DNA of 27,131 nucleotides from Coprinopsis marcescibilis (lineage: Eukaryota > Basidiomycota > Agaricomycetes > Agaricales > Psathyrellaceae), in contig ML210445.1 of NCBI GenBank assembly GCA_004369085.1, forward strand, positions 1 to 27,131. Direction: 5' to 3'. Of this stretch, positions 18,274 through 27,131 are shown piece after piece. The notes beneath the pieces are model-generated. The model worked only from the letters and a program-made list of their open reading frames with translations. It had not been told where the DNA came from and did no database searches. The position numbers were made by a program, and so were the translations under genes. Position 1 is the stretch's first letter; every line of letters starts with the position of its first letter.

Positions 18274-19650
18274 TCAATTTTGGCCGTAAGGGAAGACCTG
18301 GGGACAGTCGGGTGGGGCAAAGGAGTCGTAGAGGAAGCCGAGGTTGATGATCAAGTTCCTGCGCAAGACTCCAGTAGGATTTGGGTACAATGCGCGAACC
18401 GTAGTGTTGACGAATTGCACATAGAATGTACACGGATCCGTCAACCCTCCCATGCTTGTGTCGACAACGAAATTGTTCACGGCACCGACATTGGTTCCAG
18501 GTTGAGTGGGATGGGCAGCAAAAATGATATCGGCACCTTCGCCTGCAGTCGGGCTTGAAGGCCTGAAGAAACCTCGCGGGAATCGCATATCCCTGAAGAA
18601 GCTTCGGGCAGAGTCCATGTCGAGCTGGTGAGCATCTGCACCAGTCTTGCGCCCGTCGACGAAGAGATTAGCGGTAAATGCAGCTTCGGCGTATGCAGTG
18701 AAGTGACGGAAACCTCGAATCCTGAACTGTGGGTTAGTTTCGATGGATTGCTGGATGCGGTGGAAGCGCAGCTCGCCGCCAACGGTGTAGTTGTAGAAAC
18801 CATTGCCGAAGCGGTTGCTGAAATCGACAAACTGGGTAACCAAAGGTTAGCGAAGTGGAAGTGCGAACTCTTTATGATGCGTACTTGATCAAACAGAGGC
18901 TGGTTGAACGCAACGTGATTGCCAAAGAACGCGTCAACTGTACAGAGAGATGTTTAGCTGGATTCGATATTATATCGTAAAGACTTACTTCGAGTGAGGC
19001 TTGCGTCACCCTCAAAACTGCCGTGGTTACTAATCCCAGCGACCGTCGCGGGTGGTGGGGGGTTAGGTCCAGTGCGACTCGTCTTACCACCAATGCTCAG
19101 GAGATCGGTGACGAGATTCCCCTCGAGGATGTGTGCTGAGTACGTCGCGAACCTTGCGGTTTGTGTCTCCATGTTGAATCCTTGTGGGGTGAATGTTGTC
19201 AGGCTTTTCCGAAAGACTTGTTAGTACTTGGTATGAGCGTACCTTCCTGAACAGCTTTGATAATATCCGAAGGCGATGCAACACCGTCTCTTGGCAAGTA
19301 CTGTTCAAATTGTGCGTCAGCGATAACTTTAGAGCAGTAACGTCTTCTATACTCACTCCGTGGGACGCCAAGGTGTTTAATCCAGGGCAAGGTCCGCGAA
19401 TGTCCCCATTTCTGAGAGGCCTCCAAGGATGATCTCGGTCATCTACGAGCTTAGCACCCGTGAAGCGGGGAGGCGCCGGTGGAGGTGGAGGAACTCGGGA
19501 TCTCGGGCCAGAGGTCGACGTTGAGCCTCTAGTAGCTTCTTCTTCCTGTCTGGCTTCAAGGCCACCGAGTGAGCCATACTGCGGGAACGCGTTGATCTGG
19601 CTGACAGTGGCGAGTGCTAAGAGCACGACGGATAGGGACTTGAGTGCCAT
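18274..19650 (-). CDS. UPO: Unspecific peroxygenase (heme-thiolate haloperoxidase family)
   Basis: A secreted heme-thiolate enzyme that uses H2O2 to oxygenate many organic substrates. Five exons (19650-19357, 19300-19243, 19180-18989, 18937-18885, 18831-18274) give 384 residues; four GT-AG introns are 53-62 bases and keep the frame. A signal peptide (about residues 1-21, ending SQINA) is followed by a propeptide with LEAR and a Pro-rich stretch (RVPPPPPAPP). Heme ligand Cys88 lies in PCP (GDIRGPCPGLNTLASHG). The cation-binding EGD motif is E174-G175-D176. Acid-base residues Arg241 and Glu248 are in RHFTAYAE. C333 and C375 fit the C-terminal disulfide of the long peroxygenases, and the end VFPYGQN resembles the Agrocybe enzyme's PYGRD end. 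All key residues are present, so activity is likely. NYT and NTT are likely N-glycosylation sites. The long, basidiomycete-type group is clear; substrate is not. Confidence 0.95.
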
Positions 19651-19732
19651 TGGGGAAGCTGAGGAGATATTAGAGGTTGCTAGGAATCTCACTGTAGATT
19701 GAGAATAAGTTCTGACGCCTCATTAATCCTGG

Positions 19733-19741
19733 GTTATATAG
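19733..19741 (-). promoter_or_regulatory. TATA box of the peroxygenase gene
   Basis: The minus strand reads GCCTATATAACCC, about 85-90 bases before the start codon at 19650. This is a normal position for a fungal TATA box. Confidence 0.6.
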
Positions 19742-21060
19742 GCATTGAGGTATCGGAGTACGTGCTTACATTGGCGCAGCACTTACTACATTCCTTTGCC
19801 GTTTGAACTACGCACGCAACGTTTACCCGCTGCGCGTCTAAGGCACCTGATGACCTTTCTACGGTCGCTCATTGGTCACTCTACAGGTGGCAGGCGCGTA
19901 TATCCCCTTTCTGCCTTCAAAAGCGTCGAATGTCCCAGGACGTTACGCAAGGATCAGTTGCAACCCCTTGATTCCAGATGGAAATCAGTACTTTGGCGCG
20001 CTCTCACTGAGAGGAGCGACGGCATTTACGCATGGGCTCTGACATCTGGGACGGATACGCGGAATTCGGCGCCTCCTCCGGACAGGCAGCTGTACTATAC
20101 AGTCAAAACCCTTAGCCAACTTGTCTCCCAGACTGAGGAAAACTTAAGAGTCCTTGACAATCGGGTTGGCAGCGGCAGCATTATTGCCGGCAGGTAACCA
20201 TAACATAGGGCGGGCCCACTGGATTGCGACCACACCCCAGGGCTCAATCGTGCCCCCTATATATGTGACTTGACCAACGAAGTATTGTGAGTGTTTTGGA
20301 GCCCTCGAGCAGCCTTTGGACTCTGGATTCTGGAGCCAAGGCCTGATGATCCGAGCTCACAAGCCGTAAGCAAGTATGTATTGACAAAATGGAGTTCGGT
20401 CATTTCGCAGCTGCGTTGAAAATACTCCTGAGTCCTGAGTGTGTGAATCATCAGTCGATTTGAAAAATGCGAGCGTCATGACTCCTGTTACGCAACTCCT
20501 GCGATTTCCTGCGATTTCTCGCAGGTAAGTATCGTTTTGAAATGCCTTTGAAGAGAACCATTGTCAACCAATGCCGCCTGTTGTTTGGCCCGGGCCCAAT
20601 TACATCCATTCAACAGCCGGTAACGGAGTCCAGCGGATGTGATGACGCTCCAAACAGGTGGAGGTGGTACACGGTGCGCGTATCGTTCCCTCTGCTAATT
20701 ATGTATCCTTGCCTGCAGCTTCAGGTGCGTGCTTAGAAGTTCCCGGAATCCTCAAATCGTTATTGTATCGAAGAACGCGCTGAAGTGCAAGAAGTGCTTA
20801 CTCACTCGCGCTCTCTGAGGACCACAACTCCAACTGGCAGGCCAGCCATTGTTGCCGTACGCCTCGGAATGCCAGCGGTTCAAGGCAGTGTCATTTAGTA
20901 ATACTCCAAGTGTCTCCGTACTCTTGGTCCCGAATTCTGCTCTGATGCTGTAGGTATACTTATGTGCTGCGACCGACGAGAGGGTCAATCATCGGGCTTC
21001 AAGGCGAAGTGTTTCGCTGACAGCTCGTCTTGATTGTTCTGGAAAGTTCTTACATTGGCT
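19742..21060. other. Gene-poor stretch upstream of the peroxygenase
   Basis: No gene is supported. An ATG-started frame of 115 codons (19850-20197, plus) shows no domain, signal peptide or good context. TATATAT at about 20258 is not followed by a convincing gene. A CTGCGATTTC direct repeat lies near 20499-20518, next to TCGCAGG, which could form a small hairpin. Confidence 0.4.
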
Positions 21061-21067
21061 TATATAG
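21059..21067 (-). promoter_or_regulatory. Orphan TATA box
   Basis: The minus strand reads CACTATATAAGCC. Downstream (about 21000-20750, minus) the first ATG frame ends after ten codons. A longer open frame (20752-20988, minus) has no domain I recognise. Either a small spliced gene is missed here or the box is a remnant. Confidence 0.3.
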
Positions 21068-22860
21068 TGCACATTACCGCCGAGCATCATGGGTACTTAA
21101 AGCTGTGTGAATTCTACCAAGGGGGTCTCGTCAAGATTCTGCTCCAGTACTACCGTCGGGTTTGTTATGTGTTACGCTAATGTGAGATTGGCTATCAGAT
21201 GTCCAGATGCTAAAACAGTACAAATAGACCAGCTAGTACGGCAATGGAAGCAGCTTTACGAGCGATCGTGTAATTCGAAGCAGAGACCGGCTCTCATAGT
21301 GCCTATTCGGATGAATCGAAGCTTGGTTGTTAATTTAAGTAAGGTAATACTTACAGGATAGGGCACACGAAACGATGGACGGATCAAAATTAGGAACAAC
21401 GAGGGCAGTCGGTCCGGGTACATTAAACGCCTGTTATCAAGAGTGCAGATGCTAACTACATTCAAGTTAACTTATGGGTACTAACTCGCTGGCTGTGCTC
21501 ATTCCCGTAGAAGTCGTCGGCCGTCTTGCAGTAGGTTCTCCGGACGTTGTCTTTTGGTAGTCATGGAAGAATTCGGTCGGATAATGAGAGATCGGTTTGG
21601 AGGGTGACCGTATCAAGCAATTCCAAGGCCAACCCCGTCAATCCATGCGGAGAACGCACGCAAAATCACTATTTTGTCGCTAAGAGCAATTTAACTCTAC
21701 TTCAAGGGAATTTTGTGCCGACCCATCTGATTGGGTACGGGCCGCCCTGGCTTGGTCATTCACCTCTATAAATGGTAATGCCCCCACGTCGGGATCGAGC
21801 ACGGCCCAACGCATTCGCATCAGTATGACGTACGTATTTCCCACAGCTCAGCGCAGCAGGGGAAGCCTTGCGACTCGGCGACAGGGTCAGTGCAATAATC
21901 CCTCAAGTCATAGATTCTCCCCTGAGTAGTTGGAGCATGTATTGCTGACGAGGTGTGTGATTCTGGAGAAGGCGTTTCCTGTGTTATTCAGAATTCTACT
22001 CATGCATGAATCATGATGTTCAATGTTGGCATTGGGGAATTTCAAATACCTGCCTGTCGCATCAAGGCCAGGCTTGAATGAATATCGCTACATGACCTCA
22101 TGACTGATGTGACTCGGACAGTGCGGTGGCTACGTTACGTCGTAGAGTAGTTTAGTTTTAAGGGTGCGCCAAGTCGTGGAATCCACCATTTATTCGATGT
22201 TGTAGCAGATTGAAGAGAACCAAATGTGATGTAAGAAGGAGAAACTGATACCCAGGTCTATTTAATGATACATGTCACATATTTAAGATGGCAACGCATT
22301 TCAACTTGATTCTGTCCCTATCTAGGGCACTCGGAAGTTAGAATCTTCGAGTTGGCGACTGTGGTGTGTTGCATTGAACGAACTCTGAGATCATATATTG
22401 GGCTATCAGATACACAAGTAAAAGCAGCTGCGATGTTCGCACCACTTACTGTGGGGAACTAATGGTTAGACTTCAAGTTGGAACGGCATGGAAAAGTTGT
22501 ACCATGGTGCTCCGTTCAAGGAACTGACTCCAAGCGAGGATCTCCAGGATTATGAACTATCTAAAGCGGTCTAACCTATAAATGTATACCTATCGGAGCG
22601 CTCTGACTTGAATGACTTGATGATAACTGAATGAAGGAGGCGGGATGGATTAGGCGCCCTCGAACGGGGGTTCATTTTTGATCATCAAAGTAGGTAGAAG
22701 CGTCTTCAGACCTCAGCCAAGACATTTCCCACCCACACCCACCCATACCAGAACTTCTAAAGACAGGTGAGATGCATAGTACATCAGCTATCACGACCGC
22801 TGAGCTGATGGATACTCTATAACGACAACGACGCTGCGGACGAGGGGCGAGGAGCACATA
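21068..22860. other. Long stretch without a recognisable gene
   Basis: Only short open frames occur, none with a domain, signal peptide or consistent splice structure. A TATAAA-like box at 21766 (plus) precedes a 39-codon frame starting ATGACGTACG at about 21824, which is too short to call. AT-rich, weakly patterned sequence runs through 22100-22680. Confidence 0.4.
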
Positions 22861-23163
22861 TCACCCTTGGGAGTACCCCTTAAGGCCGAGGTCGACGAAG
22901 CTGTTCTCAATTACGTGAGGCAGGGACTTGCGGTGCTTCACGGTCCACAACGCCTCCACCAATATGTGCTTCATCGTCTCTCTCCGGCTGACTTTGATCC
23001 TTCGCGCTTGGCGGGTGATCCTCTTAAAGGCAAGGATCTGCTGCGCATAGAGCCGCGTTTCGAGGTTTGTGGGGTGGGCCTTCACGGCTAACGCGTCTCT
23101 TCGTTTGTTCCCACTAGCTTCGACGACATCTGACCAACGACTCTGGTAATTACCCAGAGACAT
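22861..23163 (-). CDS. Hypothetical basic protein of 100 residues (weak)
   Basis: An ATG-started frame (MSLGNYQSRW...) reads 100 residues to a stop, rich in Arg and Lys (RQARRIKVSRRE). The frame stays open upstream to about 23250 without another ATG. No family is recognised, no TATA box was found, and it is divergent from the CKGINC gene 186 bases away. It could be chance. Confidence 0.2.
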   Translation of the reverse strand: MSLGNYQSRWSDVVEASGNKRRDALAVKAHPTNLETRLYAQQILAFKRITRQARRIKVSRRETMKHILVEALWTVKHRKSLPHVIENSFVDLGLKGYSQG

Positions 23164-23208
23164 ATCCAGGGCCAGGTGGTGCGCTGTAACACAGCTCTTG
23201 AAAGGGGT

Positions 23209-23218
23209 GAGTATAAGT
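23209..23218 (+). promoter_or_regulatory. TATA-like box of the right CKGINC gene
   Basis: GAGTATAAGT lies about 130 bases before the start codon and matches the GAGTATAAAA element of the left copy. The following leader contains CT-rich sequence and ends CGACGACAACGAAACGCACGATG. Confidence 0.45.
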
Positions 23219-23348
23219 ACTCTGGAATGGCAGCGGGTTAGAAGCAACACACATTTCCTACTAGAATTTCAACTTCCTGAAGAAGGAACTCCGCTTAAGC
23301 TTAATTTTTGTTTATCCCCTTTCCGTTCCGACGACAACGAAACGCACG

Positions 23349-23900
23349 ATGAAGTTTACGAGCACTTTCAATGTCCTCTTCACAACTCTGTTCTTGACTC
23401 TGCTCGCTCCCCAAGTGGTCGCCACCGCCGAAGGCGAAAGCGCCCTGTGCGTCTCCTGTCTTCCTTAATGTTTCACCGTGCTAACCCATGTTAATGTTTA
23501 TAGTGAGGCCCGCAGTGATGGCTTCGGGGCCGAACCAGAGCTCGAGAGCCGTTTCATCTGCAAAGGCATCAACTGCGGTGGACGGCCGACGCTCTTCCCT
23601 GGTCTTGGAGGAGGAGGAGGCGGTGGCCCTCGGCGCCGCCCCGGTGGTCGTCCGCGTCCACGCTCGTTCCATGAAGAGGATCTTGAAGAGGTTTTGTAAG
23701 TCTTTAGGCGGCTCTACACTATTCGTATTATGTGATGTGTGTGTCGCTGACCGCTCTTTGACTGATACAGGGCTAGAGCCTACGAGATCGTGGAAGAGAG
23801 GAGCATGAGGAGGAGGTTTCCACCTGGATACCGCGGCACGACTCTGTTCGGGGGGCCTGCTAGGCGCCCTAGAGGGTTTGAAGAGGATGAGTTGGATTGA
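23349..23900 (+). CDS. Secreted CKGINC-motif protein, intact copy
   Basis: Three exons (23349-23446, 23504-23695, 23771-23900) give 139 residues; both introns are GT-AG (57 and 75 bases), the first with a GCTAACCC branch site. A signal peptide spans about residues 1-27 (core VLFTTLFLTLLAP, end VVATA). LEAR (33-36) marks a likely propeptide site. ELESR precedes FICKGINCGG, with the only two cysteines of the protein at 52 and 57 (CX4C). A Gly run (68-74), RRR (76-78) and RPRPRS (82-87) lead into an acidic, helix-like segment (EEDLEEVLARAYEIVEER), then RRR (110-112), GYRG, ARRPRGFEEDELD. Several di- and tribasic sites could be cut by a kexin-like protease, giving a short CX4C peptide; that is inference. 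No family is recognised. An expressed toxin-like, signalling or structural peptide are all possible. Confidence 0.85.
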
Positions 23901-24899
23901 TATGTAGTCTAGCTTGATAGCATACGCGTTTTTATTCTATTATAGCTGCAGTTGTATACCATCGTTGTACTTACTTGACTGCACTTGGCTGGATTTTGGA
24001 ACAAGTTATCTATGTGTGTGTTGTTATGATTGCTTGACTGAGCTAGACGGACGGACGACTGACATGGTAAATAGACGGTTGTTAGTCCGCCGCAAGGTCG
24101 AGATCTTACTGATACAGGGATCGTAGCATGGATAGTACAACTGTACAAGGGCGCATCGCATCTGTCCCTCGGCTTTCGCCGCGTACGGTCGCTCCGTGCC
24201 GCCAGAGCTCCCGCCAAATACAGCCAAAGGCAATGCGGTGCCGGTGGAATTGGTGGACCGGGAAAGGCGGTGCAGCATGCCAGTTTTGCCTTGTTCCCCA
24301 AATGTGCAGCACCATGCCCGCAGCAGTTTAGCGCTATATGACTGCTAATATGCAGACGGATCCTCGTGAAAAAAGACTCGGAGTGCGTGGTACGCAATAT
24401 TCCCGCTAAATTCTGGCTGTGTCCCTGGGTGGGCACGCGGGTACATATTATGCTTACGTGCATGCTCGCAGTGTCCTCCTATCCTTCCTTTCTCTTCCTT
24501 TCTCTTTTCTGAAACTACGAGACTCATTGAACAGTCGTTTTTGTAACCCCTGTCCAGTTTTATAGGCCCCATTGGACGGACATTGGAAGGGAAGACACCG
24601 CTGACGTTTTTGGTTTGTTCAGTCGCCCCACTTGCTCAGCCCGGCTTCTGAATCCTCCAAGAATCGACCGCTTGCCACCCAGCGACGGGTCGAAACGTAA
24701 CAACTTGTCAAGACGTCTACGGGCCACTGCTGCATTGCTCAGAAACGGCGTCATCGAAAACATTTAGCCTGTAGACCCGCGCCACAGATTCTGGCCAGCC
24801 TACAAATACAACCTCGCACCAGGACGGAAGAGGCATATCTACACATACGTTACGACTCCTGACCGAGTACACATCCACTACTCCCAGAAACCTAGCAAA
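23901..24899. other. Interval between the CKGINC and BTB genes, with shared module
   Basis: No gene is seen. 24095-24442 is the uninterrupted copy of the module that the LINE splits in the left block (1790-1901 plus 3818-4031). The rest (24443-24899) is absent from the left block and must hold the BTB promoter. It has a CT-rich tract at about 24474-24510 but no clear TATA box near the start codon. Confidence 0.6.
24095..24442. repeat. Uninterrupted copy of the shared module (empty LINE site at 24223)
   Basis: This aligns with the left block on both sides of the LINE. It shows the pre-insertion order CCAAATACAG-CC-AAAGGCAATGC, fixing the insertion point within a few bases. Divergence between the two copies is modest (scattered substitutions and small indels). 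Confidence 0.75.
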
Positions 24900-27096
24900 A
24901 TGGCCAGGCCAACGACGTTTGAATCCGCCTACGAGCTTTCGGAATCCTCTTCCGATCTGGACGATTACAAGTCTGCCGCCTCGTCCTCGCACTCGCATGC
25001 GTCCAAATACTCTACACCGATCTCGGAAACGCCACCCTCGTCTGTTAGCAGCCAACGGTCTTCTTCCAAGACCACATCCAATAAATCGTCTTCCAGGTCG
25101 CGGAAGCATCGATCCAATGGTGATGACCACCACCGGAATCCGAGGGACAGCCCGATTCAGAAGGATGCAGACAGAGAGGGATCGGTATGCTCCAACGGGA
25201 CGGCAGCAACAGTGACGACAAAGCACACCTCGACACGCTCCTCAAAATCGCGCGTCAAGTTTTCCACGCCTCTTGCAGCCCGGTCCAATTCACCTCTCCC
25301 CGCCGCTTCTACGGTCTCCACCGCCACCTACGTGCCCGCTAAAGAGGACAACACCACGACCTATACAAGCTACCACCCATATACACCCCCGTCGATTCAT
25401 TCTCAGGACTACAAATCGACCTACACCCCCTCCTACACACCCACCACCCAATCCAAGCACACCACCGCACCCGCCGCCACCCACCTCACCGGCCCAACCC
25501 GCCACCCACGGTTCTGGTTCCACGACGGCAGCATTGTGCTGCAGGTCGAGACCAAGCTCTTCCGCGTGCACCAGACCATCCTCGCCAACCACAGCGAGGT
25601 CTTTGCCGGTCTGTTCGATGTGCCGCAGCCGCCGGTTGTGAACGGGGACGGAGGGGATATGGTGCTGGACGGATGCCACATCATCGTTCTTTCCGGCGAC
25701 GACGAGAAGGATTTCGAGGATCTGCTCAATGCGGTGTACAACCCTTCGTACGTGTCCCTTCCTAGTACCTGCCCACTTTCTTCATCTCTACTCTCTCTCT
25801 TCTTTTTCTCTAAATAATCCCCACTTCTATATTGCCTTGAGAACATAGTACTCACGCGTTTCACATTGCAGATACTTTGAGCTCCTACGACCGACGGCGA
25901 CCCTCGACGAGGTGCTGGACTTTATCTCGGGCATTCTCCGCCTCTCCACCAAATACCTCATCCGCAACCTGCGCCAGCGCTGCCTCGCGCTCCTCAAACT
26001 CAAATTCCCCACCACATTTGACGAGTACAACGCGAAAGCCACAAGCCGGCAGCAATCGACGCTGGGTGGCCGTGCATCCGTGGCGAACCTGCGAGCGCAC
26101 TCCCAGTCTCAGTTGCAGCATTCGTACAACAGCGAGTATACAAACGGGAATGCAAATAGCGGTGCACCGCAACCACAACCCCAACAGCAGGAGAGGTACA
26201 AAAGCGACAGCATCATGCGCGCCATCTCGCTCGCGCACGAGACGAACGTGCTCACGGTCCTGCCCTACGCCTACTACTGCGTCGCGCGTATGAGCCTCCG
26301 GCGGCTTATGAAGGACGGGGAGCAGCGGGCTGCCAAAGCCGCGTCCAAGAAACGCAGCAAGGGCGGGGATAGCCAGCTCCCTGCAACGCCTGCGCCTACG
26401 CCGGATATCACCAGGAGGAACTCGCGTAACGAGTCGGAGTCTGATAGTGAGGATAGCGGCCATTCCAAGTCCCTCGATGCGAATGGGCACGCGAATGTAC
26501 AGGCGAAAAGGAGGGAGGCGGAACTGGGCTGGAAGCTCAAGTGCGTATGTTTGGTGGGCAGGGAGCGCCTGCGGTGGGCGGAGATGAGCGTTTCGTATAG
26601 CTTCCTGATGCTCTTCCAGCGGAGCCCCGAGTGTCGGAGTGGGCTTGGTGGGGGTGGGTTAAGTGGGAGTGGGAGTGGGAATGGGGGAGGGTCGAGCTTG
26701 AGCCTCGCTGCGCTGCTTGCCTCGCACCGGACGATATCTGATGTTTCTTCCGCCCACCACCACCATCCCTCATCCACCCACCACCAACACAACAACAACC
26801 CCACACCTACCCCACCCTCCTCGAACCCGCTCCTCACCGCCCTCTCGTCCCTCACCCTCACAAGCTGCGCCCACACGCGCGGCCCGCAATCCGAGTGGAA
26901 CCTCATCTCGCTCGCCAAGGCTCCGAACCCGCTGCGGCAGTACACGCGGTGGGAGCGGCTGGGGGTGTGCGGGGTGTGTGTGGAGTGGAGTAAGGGTGTG
27001 CATGAGGATGGGAGGCGGGAGGTGTGGGAGCGGCTGCCCAGTTTTTTTGAGTTGGGGACGTGGGAGGAGTTGGAGAGGGGGGAGGGGAGGGGGTAG
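24900..27096 (+). CDS. BTB/POZ domain protein, intact copy
   Basis: BTB domains mediate protein dimerisation, often in transcription factors or ubiquitin-ligase adaptors. Two exons (24900-25747, 25872-27096), joined by a 124-base intron (GTACGT...TTGCAG), give 690 residues; the joint restores NPSYFELL. The start AAAATGGCC has a good context. Residues 1-200 are Ser/Thr-rich and low complexity. The BTB core begins near residue 204 (RFWFHDGSIVLQ, then KLFRVHQTILANHSEVFAGLF, then VLDFISGILRLSTKYLI, RCLALLKLKFP). This matches the basidiomycete BTB family in which the core follows a disordered N terminus. The second half alternates conserved helices (AISLAHETNVLTVLPYAYY) with poly-Gly/Ser, His/Pro and Ser-rich insertions. 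No zinc finger, Kelch or other known domain is seen. Its diverged, broken twin lies at 4032-4915. Confidence 0.88.
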
Positions 27097-27131
27097 TGTG
27101 TGTGGGTTTAGTGTGTGTTGAGTGCGTGCGT

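Noticed and set aside
19850..20197. Plus-strand frame of 115 codons upstream of the peroxygenase
   Set aside because: It has no signal peptide, domain, promoter or splice support; it overlaps the peroxygenase promoter side.
23909..24463. Minus-strand frame of 184 codons in the shared module, with a related frame at 1809-2048
   Set aside because: No ATG context or domain, and the left copy is interrupted; likely non-coding repeat sequence.
25885..26945. Minus-strand open frames of about 200 codons opposite the BTB gene
   Set aside because: The plus strand encodes clear BTB-family sequence with a consistent intron; these are shadows.

Overview
The window reads as genomic DNA of a filamentous basidiomycete, most likely an Agaricomycete. 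The best genes are split by many short GT-AG introns (41-63 nt in the best models). They include a heme-thiolate unspecific peroxygenase, a basidiomycete-type BTB/POZ protein, a seven-helix membrane protein and small secreted proteins. No bacterial operon structure, tRNA, rRNA or CRISPR array was seen. Everything here is read by eye: the gene models are hand-spliced and the family calls come from recognised motifs, not searches.

Layout. (1) 1-4915 and about 23.2-27.1 kb are two diverged copies of one block: a small protein with a CKGINC motif, a shared intergenic module, then a BTB gene. The right copy looks intact: a 139-residue secreted CKGINC protein (23349-23900) and a 690-residue BTB protein (24900-27096). 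In the left copy the CKGINC gene carries two motif copies but lacks a visible start codon and signal peptide. A 5'-truncated LINE with a poly(A) tail (1902-3817) splits the module, and the BTB gene is a wreck with large deletions and frameshifts. (2) 5.4-13.7 kb holds three intact, intronless paralogues of about 230 residues (5737, 7489, 11937; plus strand) that resemble the capsid part of Ty3/gypsy Gag, with no zinc knuckle, protease or polymerase. They alternate with minus-strand relics of the proteasome lid subunit gene RPN7: one broken near-full-length copy (9080-11344) and one fragment of its last exon (13573-13745). The Gag-like gene plus the RPN7 3' end was therefore duplicated as a unit. 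(3) 14.4-14.9 kb is an ankyrin-repeat relic. (4) 15206-16558 is an eight-exon seven-helix membrane protein with a 13-nt microexon. (5) 17.1-19.75 kb holds a small secreted protein and an unspecific peroxygenase, both on the minus strand with TATA boxes. (6) 19.75-23.2 kb is gene-poor.

The region looks like fast-turnover accessory DNA: local duplications, a retrotransposon insertion, dead housekeeping and ankyrin copies, and surviving secreted or unknown genes. The two candidates for something undescribed are the CKGINC peptide family, with its alternating basic and acidic modules and variable number of motif copies, and the cluster of Gag-only genes kept open while their neighbours decay. Any link between them is unproven.
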